A DNA stretch of 64,000 nt from Chitinophagales bacterium (lineage in GTDB: Bacteria > Bacteroidota > Bacteroidia > Chitinophagales > JADIYW01): assembly GCA_020636535.1 (NCBI GenBank), contig JACJXT010000011.1:1984001-2048000 (forward strand). The letters are read 5' to 3'. The notes below the pieces were generated by a model, which saw only the letters and a program-made list of their open reading frames with translations, made no database searches and was not told the origin of the DNA. Positions 7,406-16,436 of the stretch are shown in pieces (the first letter of the stretch is position 1; each line of letters opens with the position of its first letter). The position numbers and the translations under genes are program-made.

Positions 7406-8908
7406 ATGACAAAAAAATATATTTTAGCATTAGATCAAGGTACTACTAGTTCAAGAGCTATTTTATTTGATAAAAATGCACAAATAGTAGCTGTTGCACA
7501 AAAAGAATTCACACAATATTTTCCAAAACCAGGTTGGGTAGAACACGATCCAATGGAAATATTGCAAACTCAAATTGAAGTCGCTCGAGAAGCTATTGCT
7601 AAAGCCAACATTCATCCTGAAGAAATTGATAGTATTGGAATTACCAATCAAAGAGAAACGACTGTTGTTTGGGACAAAACCACAGGCAAACCAATTTACA
7701 ATGCTATTGTTTGGCAAGACAGAAGAACGGCTTCGTTTTGCGATGAGTTGAAAAAAAGAAATTTAGATGATTATGTTCGAGAAAAAACTGGTTTAGTAAT
7801 AGATGCTTATTTTTCTGGAACTAAAATCAACTGGATTTTAAATAATGTAAGTGATGCAAGAAAAAAAGCACACGAAGAAAAACTACTATTTGGCACTATT
7901 GATACTTGGTTGATTTGGAATCTAACCAAAGGAAAAGTACACGCTACAGATTACAGTAATGCTTCACGAACACTTTTATACAATATTAAAAATTTAAGTT
8001 GGGATGATAAATTGCTACATCAATTAGATGTTCCTACAAAAATATTACCACAAGTTTTAGACTCAAGTGGTGATTTTGGCACTACACACGCTGATATTTT
8101 GTTTGATATCGAAATTCCAATTACAGGTGTTGCTGGTGATCAACAAGCTGCTTTATTTGGTCAGACTTGCTTTAACGCTGGTGATGCTAAAAATACCTAT
8201 GGTACAGGTTGTTTTATGTTGATGAGTACTGGCGATAAACTTGTGCCATCAAAATCTGGATTAATTACAACCATTGCTTGGAGTATTAATAATAAAGTAG
8301 AATATGCATTAGAAGGCAGTGTTTTTATTGCTGGTGCTGCTATACAATGGCTTAGAGATGGTTTGAAATTAATTGATTCTGCTCCAGACTCAGAATACTA
8401 TGCGATGAAAGTTGAAGATACAGCTGGTGTCTATGTAGTTCCTGCATTTGCTGGATTAGGTGCACCATATTGGGACATGTATGCTCGTGGTGCTATTTTT
8501 GGATTGACTCGTGGTACAGAAAAATCACATTTAATTAGAGCTACACTAGAATCTTTAGCGTACCAAACACATGATGTATTGAATGCTATGCAAAATGATG
8601 CAGATATAGAGTTAAGAGGTTTAAAAGTAGATGGTGGAGCATCTGCCAATAATTTATTGATGCAATTTCAGTCGGATATAATACGAGTACCTGTAGACCG
8701 ACCAGTAATTATAGAAACGACTGCATTAGGTGCTGCTTATTTAGCTGGTATAAAAACTGGTTTCTACGACAAAGATAAACTAGCTGCTAACTATAAAATA
8801 GATGCAAAATTCTCGCCCAAAATGCCAATAGACAAAGCCAATCAGCTTAAAAAAGGATGGAAAAAAGCAATTGAAAGATGTAAATCATGGGAATTAGAAG
8901 ACGAATAA
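7406..8908 (+). CDS. glpK: Glycerol kinase
   Basis: A 500-residue FGGY-family kinase that phosphorylates glycerol to sn-glycerol 3-phosphate with ATP. It starts with the family's N-terminal ATP loop (LALDQGTTSSRAILFD, residues 6-21), continues with PGWVEHDPMEI, ITNQRETTVVWD and QDRRT, and has GTGCFMLMSTG, the FGGY signature region near YVVPAFAGLGAPYWD and the C-terminal GGASANNLLMQFQSDI. The length equals that of E. coli GlpK. No glpF or glpD is adjacent. Its stop codon (8906-8908) abuts the stop of the convergent SDR gene with no bases between. An 18-codon open frame in the leader ends on the start codon (see findings). Confidence 0.96.
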   Translation: MTKKYILALDQGTTSSRAILFDKNAQIVAVAQKEFTQYFPKPGWVEHDPMEILQTQIEVAREAIAKANIHPEEIDSIGITNQRETTVVWDKTTGKPIYNAIVWQDRRTASFCDELKKRNLDDYVREKTGLVIDAYFSGTKINWILNNVSDARKKAHEEKLLFGTIDTWLIWNLTKGKVHATDYSNASRTLLYNIKNLSWDDKLLHQLDVPTKILPQVLDSSGDFGTTHADILFDIEIPITGVAGDQQAALFGQTCFNAGDAKNTYGTGCFMLMSTGDKLVPSKSGLITTIAWSINNKVEYALEGSVFIAGAAIQWLRDGLKLIDSAPDSEYYAMKVEDTAGVYVVPAFAGLGAPYWDMYARGAIFGLTRGTEKSHLIRATLESLAYQTHDVLNAMQNDADIELRGLKVDGGASANNLLMQFQSDIIRVPVDRPVIIETTALGAAYLAGIKTGFYDKDKLAANYKIDAKFSPKMPIDKANQLKKGWKKAIERCKSWELEDE

Positions 8909-9724
8909 TTAGTCTACACTAAAGTTCTTTAGTTTCATCATTTGTTTTATTATATACTTATTAGATGTTGGCATTAGTCGTGCTAGAATATCGTGTAACT
9001 CACCATCATCAATAAAAATTCTGTCTTTCTTTTGCTGAATACCTTTCATTATAATTTTAGCGGCATCTTTTGGAGAAGTTCCAGCTTGTAAATTTTCATG
9101 GAATCTTTGCGTACGATTGCTTTTATAATCTGCATTCAAAGTAATATTAGTAGCAACTCTACTAGGATGAACGGTATGAATACTAAGATTGGTGATGCCT
9201 CTTACTTCATTTTCAATTCGCAAAGCATCGGTAAAACCTCTTACAGCAAATTTTGTAGTACAGTAAGGCACAAGATATGGCAATGCTAAAATGCCTTGTG
9301 AACTTGATAAATTTACCAAAGCAGATTCTGGTCTTGCTATCAAACTTTGATAAAATAATTGTGTAGTATAAATTACTCCCCAATAATTTATATTGGTTAT
9401 TTTTTCAAAGTCTTCTAAAGATACCTTATCGAAAGAAATATCGCCTAAAGCAATGCCTGCATTATTAATTAGTATATCTATATATCCGAACTTTTTCAAT
9501 ACATTATCTGCAAATTTTTTAATGGCTTTTTTATCTGCCATGTCTACTTTTTCGTAGTATTGTTGAACATCATACTGACTAATTGCTTTCTTAGTATCTT
9601 CAAAGCTAGCAATGTCACAAGTTGCAATATTAGCTCCAACTTTAGCAAAAGCTTTTACCAATTCGTGTCCTATACCAGTGCTTCCTCCAGTAATTACAAC
9701 GACTTTATTGTTAAATGATTTCAT
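8909..9724 (-). CDS. Short-chain dehydrogenase/reductase (second of a tandem pair)
   Basis: A 271-residue classical SDR with a Rossmann fold. Cofactor motif GGSTGIGHE near residues 13-21, NNAGIA near 88-93, catalytic serine in NLSSSQG and the active-site YCTTKFA (Tyr-x3-Lys) are all present. It oxidises or reduces an alcohol/ketone with NAD(P)H; the substrate is unknown. Its start overlaps the end of the preceding SDR by 14 bases, and both begin with almost the same peptide (MKSF-NKVVVITG), so they look like an old tandem duplication. It is last in an operon headed by a Baeyer-Villiger-type monooxygenase. Confidence 0.9.
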   Translation of the reverse strand: MKSFNNKVVVITGGSTGIGHELVKAFAKVGANIATCDIASFEDTKKAISQYDVQQYYEKVDMADKKAIKKFADNVLKKFGYIDILINNAGIALGDISFDKVSLEDFEKITNINYWGVIYTTQLFYQSLIARPESALVNLSSSQGILALPYLVPYCTTKFAVRGFTDALRIENEVRGITNLSIHTVHPSRVATNITLNADYKSNRTQRFHENLQAGTSPKDAAKIIMKGIQQKKDRIFIDDGELHDILARLMPTSNKYIIKQMMKLKNFSVD

Positions 9725-10541
9725 AGAATCTTTTTTTATAAGACTTTAAATCAATTACTTTCTTAAATTCATGCCAAAGTATACCATTTAAAATATCTTG
9801 AGGTACAAAATTTGCTCCTAACCAAGTTTTTAAAGCACCATTACCATAAACAATTTTAGATTGTTTTCTTTTTATCGCTTTAATAAGAACACTAGCAATT
9901 GCTTCAGGTGGTGTTGATAGATATTTACTATCAAATTTTTGGTTCTCGCTATTATGAGTTATGTTGGTATTAATTCCACCTGGATGTACCAAATGAACTG
10001 TTATTGGACTTTTAAGTAGTTCTACCATTAATGATTCTGTAAATCCTCTGACTGCAAACTTGCTAGCACAATAATCGGCAAAATTAGGAACACCTACTAA
10101 ACCAAAAATACTTGAAACATTAACAATTGCACCTTCATTATTATCAATTAATTGTGGTAAAAAAGCCAGCGTTCCATTAACTACACCATAGAAATTTACT
10201 TGCATAATTCTATCAATATTTTCTACAGATAATTCAAAAACTGGTTTACTATTACCTTCAATACCTGCATTATTTATAATAACATGAGCATTACCTAAGT
10301 TCTTTTTGACATTTTTTGCAAAAGCTTTCATTTTAGCATTATTCGAAACATCAAAATCGCTTGTATATATTTTAACATTATATTTACTATTAACAATTTC
10401 TTTGGTTTCTTCTAAATTATTTAAACTATAACTATTTAATGCTAAGTTAGCACCTTCTTTAGCAAAAGCTAATGCGTATGCTCTTCCCATGCCAGAACCT
10501 GCCCCAGTAATTACAACTACTTTATTCTTAAATGATTTCAT
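9711..10541 (-). CDS. Short-chain dehydrogenase/reductase (first of a tandem pair)
   Basis: A 276-residue classical SDR with TGAGSGMGRAYA as the cofactor loop (residues 12-23), NNAGIEG near 90, NVSSIFG with the catalytic serine, and YCASKFAVRGF with the Tyr-x3-Lys pair. It lies 18 bases after the flavin monooxygenase gene and overlaps the next SDR, so the three are co-transcribed. In several bacteria such SDRs work beside flavin monooxygenases on lipid or alkane-derived alcohols and ketones; here that is inferred from context only. Confidence 0.9.
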   Translation of the reverse strand: MKSFKNKVVVITGAGSGMGRAYALAFAKEGANLALNSYSLNNLEETKEIVNSKYNVKIYTSDFDVSNNAKMKAFAKNVKKNLGNAHVIINNAGIEGNSKPVFELSVENIDRIMQVNFYGVVNGTLAFLPQLIDNNEGAIVNVSSIFGLVGVPNFADYCASKFAVRGFTESLMVELLKSPITVHLVHPGGINTNITHNSENQKFDSKYLSTPPEAIASVLIKAIKRKQSKIVYGNGALKTWLGANFVPQDILNGILWHEFKKVIDLKSYKKRFYEII

Positions 10542-10559
10542 AAATAAGTATAATTTATA

Positions 10560-12017
10560 TTAAGATAATATATGATCTTTTGTTTTGAAATTTTTAGTCA
10601 TATTTAAATAGGTAAAACTAAAACCAGGAAACATAGCAATAACTTTTCCGCTTTTACTTTTGTACCAACTATTGCATCCACCAGATTGCCAAACTGTTTT
10701 TTTCATTTCATCATGAATCATATTGGTATATTTTTCTTCAGCTTCTTCTTTTACTTCAATTATTGTTTTGTTTGAAGCTATGACTGTTTGAATACTTTTC
10801 ATAATATAATTCATTTGTGCTTCAATTATAAAGATAGCAGAGGTATGTCCAATTCCAGTATTAGGTCCAGTAACTACAAATAAATTTGGGAAATTGGGTA
10901 GTGCTGTTCCTAAATATGCTCTTGGAAAATCATGCCAAAAATCTGCAATTGTAGTACCATCTTTTCCATACACTGGATAAGAAATTACATTGTCGGTAGC
11001 ATCATAACCAGTAGCATATACAATTAAATCTAGTTCTACTTTAGTTCCATCTTGAGTAATAATACCATCTTCAACAATTTCTTTAATGCCATTTTCTTTT
11101 GAAAAGAGTGTTACATTATCTCTAGTAAATGCAGGATACAATGTACTAGATAAAATAATTCTTTTACAGCCAATGGTATAATCTGGCGTTACTTTTTCTT
11201 GTAGTGTTTTATCTTTTATTGACGCCTTGATGTATTTTCTAGCTACATCTTCTGCCACTTTTTTGAGCATAAAATCAGAATACTTAAAACCAATTACTCT
11301 AGTTTCTAATTGCCAGTAAATTAAATTTCTTACAATATTATAAATATTATTATTACCTAAGAAAAATTTTTCTATATTATTAAAATTTTTATCTGGTCTT
11401 GGTAAAACCCAATGTGGTGTTCTTTGAAATACAGCAAGGTGTTTTACATCTGGAGCAATTGCAGGAATGATTTGTGCAGCACTTGCACCACTTCCAATTA
11501 CGGCTACTCTTTTTTTGCTATAATCGTAGTTATTGTCCCAATTATTACTATGAAAAGATTTTCCTTTAAAGCTATCTTTTCCTTTAAAGTTTGGAATTAC
11601 TGGCGTACTTAAAGGACCAGATGCATTGATAATAAACTGAGCTAAATACTCACCATTATTAGTGTGAATTTTCCATTTTTGTAAGTCATTGCTCCATTCT
11701 AGTTTTTCTACATTAGTGTTGATTTTAGTTTCCTTTTCTAAATCGTATTTTTTGATGATGTGTTTAGTATATGCTTCTAACTCATCTCTTTCTGCAAACA
11801 TCTGCGACCAATTATATGGTTCGAAAGAAAAAGAATACAAAGGCGATTGTACATCTACAGCTGCACCAGGATAATTATTTTGCATCCAAGTACCACCCAT
11901 AAAATCTCTTCTTTCAAGAATACAAAAATCATTGATATTATTTTTTTGTAGATTAATAGCTGCACATTGTCCACCAAAACCACTACCTATTATTATTACT
12001 GTATAAGCATTTTTCAT
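10560..12017 (-). CDS. Flavin-containing monooxygenase, Baeyer-Villiger type
   Basis: A 485-residue FAD/NADPH monooxygenase. GSGFGGQ at residues 11-17 is the FAD dinucleotide loop, GGTW at 41-44 follows, the Baeyer-Villiger fingerprint FxGxxxHxxxWD is at 150-161, and the NADPH loop VIGSGASA is at 174-181. A late YATGYDA block is also typical. The enzyme inserts oxygen into a ketone to give an ester or lactone, or hydroxylates a soft nucleophile. It heads an operon with two SDRs, which could supply the ketone. A 16-base palindrome at 12065-12080 lies 48 bases upstream of the start. No regulator gene is adjacent. Confidence 0.92.
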   Translation of the reverse strand: MKNAYTVIIIGSGFGGQCAAINLQKNNINDFCILERRDFMGGTWMQNNYPGAAVDVQSPLYSFSFEPYNWSQMFAERDELEAYTKHIIKKYDLEKETKINTNVEKLEWSNDLQKWKIHTNNGEYLAQFIINASGPLSTPVIPNFKGKDSFKGKSFHSNNWDNNYDYSKKRVAVIGSGASAAQIIPAIAPDVKHLAVFQRTPHWVLPRPDKNFNNIEKFFLGNNNIYNIVRNLIYWQLETRVIGFKYSDFMLKKVAEDVARKYIKASIKDKTLQEKVTPDYTIGCKRIILSSTLYPAFTRDNVTLFSKENGIKEIVEDGIITQDGTKVELDLIVYATGYDATDNVISYPVYGKDGTTIADFWHDFPRAYLGTALPNFPNLFVVTGPNTGIGHTSAIFIIEAQMNYIMKSIQTVIASNKTIIEVKEEAEEKYTNMIHDEMKKTVWQSGGCNSWYKSKSGKVIAMFPGFSFTYLNMTKNFKTKDHILS

Positions 12018-12064
12018 TATATTAAATTTCTAATATAAAGTTAGTAATAAACTATGCCAATATC

Positions 12065-12080
12065 TTTATCTCAAGATAAA
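12065..12080. promoter_or_regulatory. Palindrome upstream of the monooxygenase/SDR operon, possible operator
   Basis: TTTATCT and AGATAAA form a 7-base inverted repeat with a two-base centre. It lies in the gap between the monooxygenase start (12017) and the aroC stop (12138), so it could be an operator for the operon or part of the aroC transcript end; no T-run follows on the minus strand, which argues against a terminator. Confidence 0.35.
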
Positions 12081-12137
12081 TTACAGCTTAAGCTAAAATT
12101 CTTAACAAATGTAAAGTATATTGCTAATATAAATATA

Positions 12138-13229
12138 TTATTTTATATTATTTAATTGACTTGTTTTGTTTTGTAGTAAATGGTCTGTAATAACTAAAGC
12201 AGCCATTGCTTCTACAATTGGAACAGCTCTTGGTAAAACACAAGGATCGTGTCTGCCTTTTCCACTAACAGTAGTATCATTACCAAATTTATCTACAGAA
12301 TGTTGTTCTTGCATAATAGTTGCCACAGGTTTAAAAGCAACATTAAAATAAATGTCCATACCATTGCTTAATCCACCTTGAATGCCACCAGAAAAATTAG
12401 TTTTGGTTTTTATAGTGCCATTATCGTTATAAAAAATATCGTTGTGTTCGCTGCCTTTTAAATTCAATCCACTAAAACCACTACCATATTCAAAACCTTT
12501 ACATGCATTAATACTTAGCATAGCTTTACCTAAGTCTGCATGTAATTTATCAAAAACTGGTTCGCCTAAACCAACTGGAACATTTTTAATTACACCAGTA
12601 ACAATTCCACCAATTGTATCGCCTTGTTTGCGTATTTCTTTGATATAGTCTATCATTTGATTTGCCATAGTTTCATCTGGACAGCGAACAATATTGCTAT
12701 CAATTTTGGATAAGTCTAATTGAGTATAATCTTTGTCTAACTGCAAATGTCCAACTTTTGAAACATAGGCATAGGTTTGAATATTAAACTGTGCTAATAG
12801 TTGTTTGGCAATAGCAGCAGCAGCTACACGAGCAACGGTTTCTCTAGCAGAAGTTCTTCCACCACCTCTGTAATCTCTAAAACCGTATTTATTTTCATAA
12901 GTAAAATCGGCGTGAGATGGTCTAAAGCTATCTTTGATATGATTGTAATCTTTAGATTTTTGGTCTTCATTTCTAATTAAAATAGCAATTGGCGTACCTT
13001 GCGTTTTGCCTTCAAAAACACCTGATAGAATTTCAAATTCATCTGCTTCTTTTCTTTGTGTTACAATAGCAGACTGTCCTGGTTTTCTTCTGTCTAATTC
13101 ATTTTGAATAAAACTATTATCAATAGTTAAACCAGCTGGACAACCATCAATAATTACACCTAAACCAACACCATGACTTTCGCCAAATGTGGTAATCTTA
13201 AATAATTTGCCAAACGAATTTCCAGCCAT
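12138..13229 (-). CDS. aroC: Chorismate synthase
   Basis: A 363-residue enzyme that makes chorismate from 5-enolpyruvylshikimate 3-phosphate, the last common step of aromatic amino acid synthesis, using reduced FMN. The three family signatures are visible: GESHGVGLGVIIDGCPAG near residues 16-33, the arginine-rich GFRDYRGGGRTSARET near 117-132, and GKGRHDPCVLPRAVP near 321-335. The length is normal. It stands alone; no other shikimate genes are in the window. A TAnnTTTG element lies on the minus strand at 13234-13241, only four bases before the start codon, which would give a very short or absent leader. Confidence 0.97.
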   Translation of the reverse strand: MAGNSFGKLFKITTFGESHGVGLGVIIDGCPAGLTIDNSFIQNELDRRKPGQSAIVTQRKEADEFEILSGVFEGKTQGTPIAILIRNEDQKSKDYNHIKDSFRPSHADFTYENKYGFRDYRGGGRTSARETVARVAAAAIAKQLLAQFNIQTYAYVSKVGHLQLDKDYTQLDLSKIDSNIVRCPDETMANQMIDYIKEIRKQGDTIGGIVTGVIKNVPVGLGEPVFDKLHADLGKAMLSINACKGFEYGSGFSGLNLKGSEHNDIFYNDNGTIKTKTNFSGGIQGGLSNGMDIYFNVAFKPVATIMQEQHSVDKFGNDTTVSGKGRHDPCVLPRAVPIVEAMAALVITDHLLQNKTSQLNNIK

Positions 13230-13233
13230 AGTG

Positions 13234-13241
13234 CAAATATA
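13234..13241 (-). promoter_or_regulatory. Bacteroidota -7 element upstream of aroC
   Basis: TATATTTG on the minus strand matches TAnnTTTG exactly. No clear -33 TTTG lies 19-21 bases further upstream, and the distance to the start codon is only four bases, so this call is weak. Confidence 0.35.
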
Positions 13242-13394
13242 AAGAGAATGAGTTTAATTTAATCTTATATTGAGTATAGAAACTTTTAAAAGATTTCTAG
13301 AATCAAGATTTTTTTGAAGTAATAGCTTCCGAAATGAATTCGGAATGTTGGTTTGTGTAATAAAGTATTTAGCCCTATTTTAAATGAAATCATT

Positions 13395-14012
13395 CTATTT
13401 ATAATCGTTGATGTGTAAATGGTGTTTACAGAATTCGTATTCTATTGGTTGATTGGAACTGATAATTAAAGTTTTATTATTGGTATATTTTTCTATCATA
13501 TGATGATACCATTGAATTGAATTTTCATCGAGATTGGTAGTTGGTTCGTCTAGTAAAATAGCTTCAACATCAGATAATAAAATCAAACCTAATTTTACTC
13601 TTTGTTTCATTCCAGATGATAGTTGTTTAATACTTTTATTTTTAGCTTTTTCTAAATCTATAATTTGTAGAAATTCTTGTACATTGTTAACTGCCATAGT
13701 TTTAAATGAAGCATGAAATTCATACATTTCTGTAATGGTAAATTCGTTGATTAATTCTACATATGGAGCAGCATATCCTATAGCTTGATTAATGACATCA
13801 TCACTACAATCATTTTTATTTTGAATATTGTATGCTATTTTTCCAAAGCTTGGCAACATACCATTGGCTATTATTTTAAGTAGTGTAGATTTACCACTTC
13901 CATTATTTCCTAGAATGGCATATTTCTCATTAGGTAAAAACTGATAATTTATTTTTTTAAATATCCATTCGTAGCCAAATCGCTTGCTTATATCTGTTAA
14001 TTGAATAGTCAT
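13395..14012 (-). CDS. ABC transporter ATP-binding protein, lone ATPase
   Basis: A 205-residue ABC ATPase: Walker A GNNGSGKS at residues 35-42, signature LSSGM near 122-126, Walker B AILLDEPTTNLD near 143-154, and the switch region near SSNQP (the usual histidine seems replaced). No permease gene is adjacent. Its start overlaps the end of lpxA by four bases (ATGA), so the two are translationally coupled. This suggests a part in envelope or lipid A traffic, or a GldA-like system with the membrane subunits encoded elsewhere; neither can be shown here. Confidence 0.88.
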   Translation of the reverse strand: MTIQLTDISKRFGYEWIFKKINYQFLPNEKYAILGNNGSGKSTLLKIIANGMLPSFGKIAYNIQNKNDCSDDVINQAIGYAAPYVELINEFTITEMYEFHASFKTMAVNNVQEFLQIIDLEKAKNKSIKQLSSGMKQRVKLGLILLSDVEAILLDEPTTNLDENSIQWYHHMIEKYTNNKTLIISSNQPIEYEFCKHHLHINDYK

Positions 14013-14776
14013 ATTATTCCTTTTATAATACCTCTTGATGCTTCATTAACAAACTGAACAATTTCTGTTTTATAAATTGAACTAGGAATATCTTGTTCTA
14101 TTTTTTCGAGTGCTTGAGATGTATTTAAACCACTTCCAAATAATAGTCTATAAATATCTTGTATTTGATGAATACTATTTACATCAAACTGTTGCCTTTT
14201 TAATCCAACTACATTAATGCCAGCATATTGTGCAGGATTTCTCATTACTGTAATATATGGTGGAACATCTTTACCAATCATACTTCCGCCAGAAATAAAA
14301 GCATGTTTTCCTATATGTGTAAATTGATGTGCTCCACTCATTCCACCAAAATAAGCATAATCATCTATAGTAACATGACCTGCTAAATTGGTTGAATTAG
14401 CTAAAATGCAATGTTTGCCAATCATACAATCGTGAGCAATATGTACATAAGCCATAATTAAACTATGGCTACCAACAACAGTTTTTCCACTAGCACTAGT
14501 TCCTCTATTTATAGTAGCACATTCTCTAATAGTTACATGGTCGTGAATTTCTACTGTAGAATATTCTCCGTTGAATTTTAAATCTTGAGGAACAGCTCCA
14601 ATTACAGCATTTGGGAAAATAGTACAATTATTACCGATTCGAGTTCCAGCATAAATAGTTACATTATTAGCAATAGTACAATTATCGCCAATAATAACAT
14701 CATCATCTATAAAAGAAAAGTAACCAATAGTAGTTTGATTGCCAATTTTAGCATTTTGATGTATGAAGTTTGTCAA
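14009..14776 (-). CDS. lpxA: Acyl-ACP--UDP-N-acetylglucosamine O-acyltransferase
   Basis: A 255-residue left-handed beta-helix acyltransferase for the first step of lipid A synthesis. Hexapeptide repeats run through residues 1-180 (IGNQTTIGYFSFI, IIGDNCTIANNVTIYAG, IGNNCTIFPNAVIG). The catalytic histidine lies in HIAHDCMIG (about residue 122, equal to His125 of E. coli), and a helical C-terminus follows. The length matches LpxA (about 260) rather than LpxD. The gene overlaps a lone ABC ATPase downstream. Other lpx genes are absent from the window. A -7 element is at 14794-14801. Confidence 0.95.
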   Translation of the reverse strand: MTNFIHQNAKIGNQTTIGYFSFIDDDVIIGDNCTIANNVTIYAGTRIGNNCTIFPNAVIGAVPQDLKFNGEYSTVEIHDHVTIRECATINRGTSASGKTVVGSHSLIMAYVHIAHDCMIGKHCILANSTNLAGHVTIDDYAYFGGMSGAHQFTHIGKHAFISGGSMIGKDVPPYITVMRNPAQYAGINVVGLKRQQFDVNSIHQIQDIYRLLFGSGLNTSQALEKIEQDIPSSIYKTEIVQFVNEASRGIIKGII

Positions 14777-14793
14777 TACAATAGTTTGCTTGC

Positions 14794-14801
14794 AAAAATA
14801 A
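14794..14801 (-). promoter_or_regulatory. Bacteroidota -7 element upstream of lpxA
   Basis: TATTTTTG on the minus strand fits TAnnTTTG and lies 17 bases before the lpxA start codon. A TTG on the same strand at 14824-14826 is 22 bases further upstream, slightly longer spacing than usual for a -33 element. Confidence 0.45.
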
Positions 14802-14891
14802 CAAATTAGACTAAGAATAAAGCAAGTGTGTTAGAATAAAAGTATTGAATGGATATGTCTTATACCAATTAGCATTCAATAAGAATAATTA

Positions 14892-16436
14892 TTATTTTAT
14901 ATATTTTAACTGATATAAATCTTTTCTACGGTCTTTTAGATTTTTTACACTACCAAACTGGTGTAATTCTCGTAGTAAATCTAAATCAACATCGGCAATT
15001 AAAATCATTTCACTATTTGGTGTAGCTTCTGCTTTTATTCCATTTGTTGGAAAAGGAAAATCACAAGGCGTAAATACCATAGACTGAGCAAACTGAATAT
15101 CCATATTATGCACTTTTGGTAAATTGCCTACACTTCCTGCAATAGCAACATAGCATTCATTTTCTATAGCTCTAGCTTGAGCACAATGTCGCACTCTTGA
15201 ATAACCATTTTGAGTATCTGTTAAAAAAGGAACAAATAAAATGTCCATGCCATCATCTGCTAGAATTCTACTCAATTCAGGAAATTCTGAATCGTAGCAA
15301 ATTAGAATACCAATTTTACCACAATCAGTATCGAAAGTTTTTAGCGAATTACCACCTTGTAAGCCCCAAACTTTTGCTTCATCTGGTGTAACATGTAGTT
15401 TTTCGTAGCGTTCAATACTGCCATCTCTTTTACATAAATAACCTACATTGTACAATTTTCCATTAACCAACTCAGGCATACTTCCTGTAATAATATTGAT
15501 ATTATAAGATATAGATAATTCATTAAATTTTGCTACAATTTTACTAGTGTGTTTTGCTAAATTTCTAATGGCTTCTGGTTCTGACAAATGATTGTCGTCT
15601 GCCATTAATGGTGCATTAAAATATTCTGGAAACAGTGCAAAATCACTTCTATAGCTAGAAACAGCATCTACAAAAAACTCTACTTGTTGCATTAATTCGT
15701 CTAAGTTTTTATACAAACGCATTTGCCATTGTACTAAACCTAATCTTACAACAGATTTTGTATGAGTTAATTTTTTATTTTTCTTTTCGTAATAGATATT
15801 GTCCCACATAAGTAAAACAGCAAATTCATTTGAAGCTGTATCGCCTTCCAAATATCCTTTTAAAACTTTATATGGATGAAAGTCGTTAGACATTTGAAAA
15901 TTTAAAACAGGATCGTGTATTTCTTTTCGTTTTACTTGCTCTATGTATTCTTTAGCAGAAATTTTATCAGCGTATTTGTGATAGTTAGGAATTCTTCCAC
16001 CAAAAGCAATCCCTTTTAGATTAAGTTTTTCGCACAGTTCTTTTCTATAATCGTACAATCGTCTGCCTAATCGTAAACCTCTAAAATCTGGTTTAATAAA
16101 AACATCAATTCCATACAATACATCTCCATTGTTATTATGTGTATTAAATGAATAATTATCTGTTATTTCTTTATAAGTATGTTTATCTTCATACTTACTG
16201 TAATCAACAATAATAGACAAGGCACAACCAGCAATTTCTCCATTTACCTTAATAACAACTTGTCCTTTTGGAAATTTATCAATTAAAGCTTTAATGTGGT
16301 GTTTTTTCCAAAAAGCATCTGGCATGGTTTGATAAGACTGAATCATTGCCTCTTTCAGTTCATCATAGTCATTGATGTTTAATAGCTGTAATTCTATATT
16401 TTCTATTGCTTGGCTAGACATCTTAGCAATACTCAT
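14892..16436 (-). CDS. GNAT acetyltransferase fused to a carbon-nitrogen hydrolase
   Basis: A 514-residue fusion. Residues 15-190 are a GNAT domain with the acetyl-CoA segment DVFIKPDFRGLRLGRRLYDY (about 111-130). Residues 228-510 are a nitrilase-superfamily domain with the full catalytic set: Glu271 (LFPEYF), Lys346 (YEKLHVTPDE) and Cys380 (ILICYDSEFPE). It likely hydrolyses an amide or nitrile, with the GNAT part acetylating or recognising the product; the substrate is unknown. The chosen start overlaps the bacilliredoxin gene by 14 bases; an ATG five codons later (16421) would leave a one-base gap and is equally plausible. Confidence 0.9.
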   Translation of the reverse strand: MSIAKMSSQAIENIELQLLNINDYDELKEAMIQSYQTMPDAFWKKHHIKALIDKFPKGQVVIKVNGEIAGCALSIIVDYSKYEDKHTYKEITDNYSFNTHNNNGDVLYGIDVFIKPDFRGLRLGRRLYDYRKELCEKLNLKGIAFGGRIPNYHKYADKISAKEYIEQVKRKEIHDPVLNFQMSNDFHPYKVLKGYLEGDTASNEFAVLLMWDNIYYEKKNKKLTHTKSVVRLGLVQWQMRLYKNLDELMQQVEFFVDAVSSYRSDFALFPEYFNAPLMADDNHLSEPEAIRNLAKHTSKIVAKFNELSISYNINIITGSMPELVNGKLYNVGYLCKRDGSIERYEKLHVTPDEAKVWGLQGGNSLKTFDTDCGKIGILICYDSEFPELSRILADDGMDILFVPFLTDTQNGYSRVRHCAQARAIENECYVAIAGSVGNLPKVHNMDIQFAQSMVFTPCDFPFPTNGIKAEATPNSEMILIADVDLDLLRELHQFGSVKNLKDRRKDLYQLKYIK

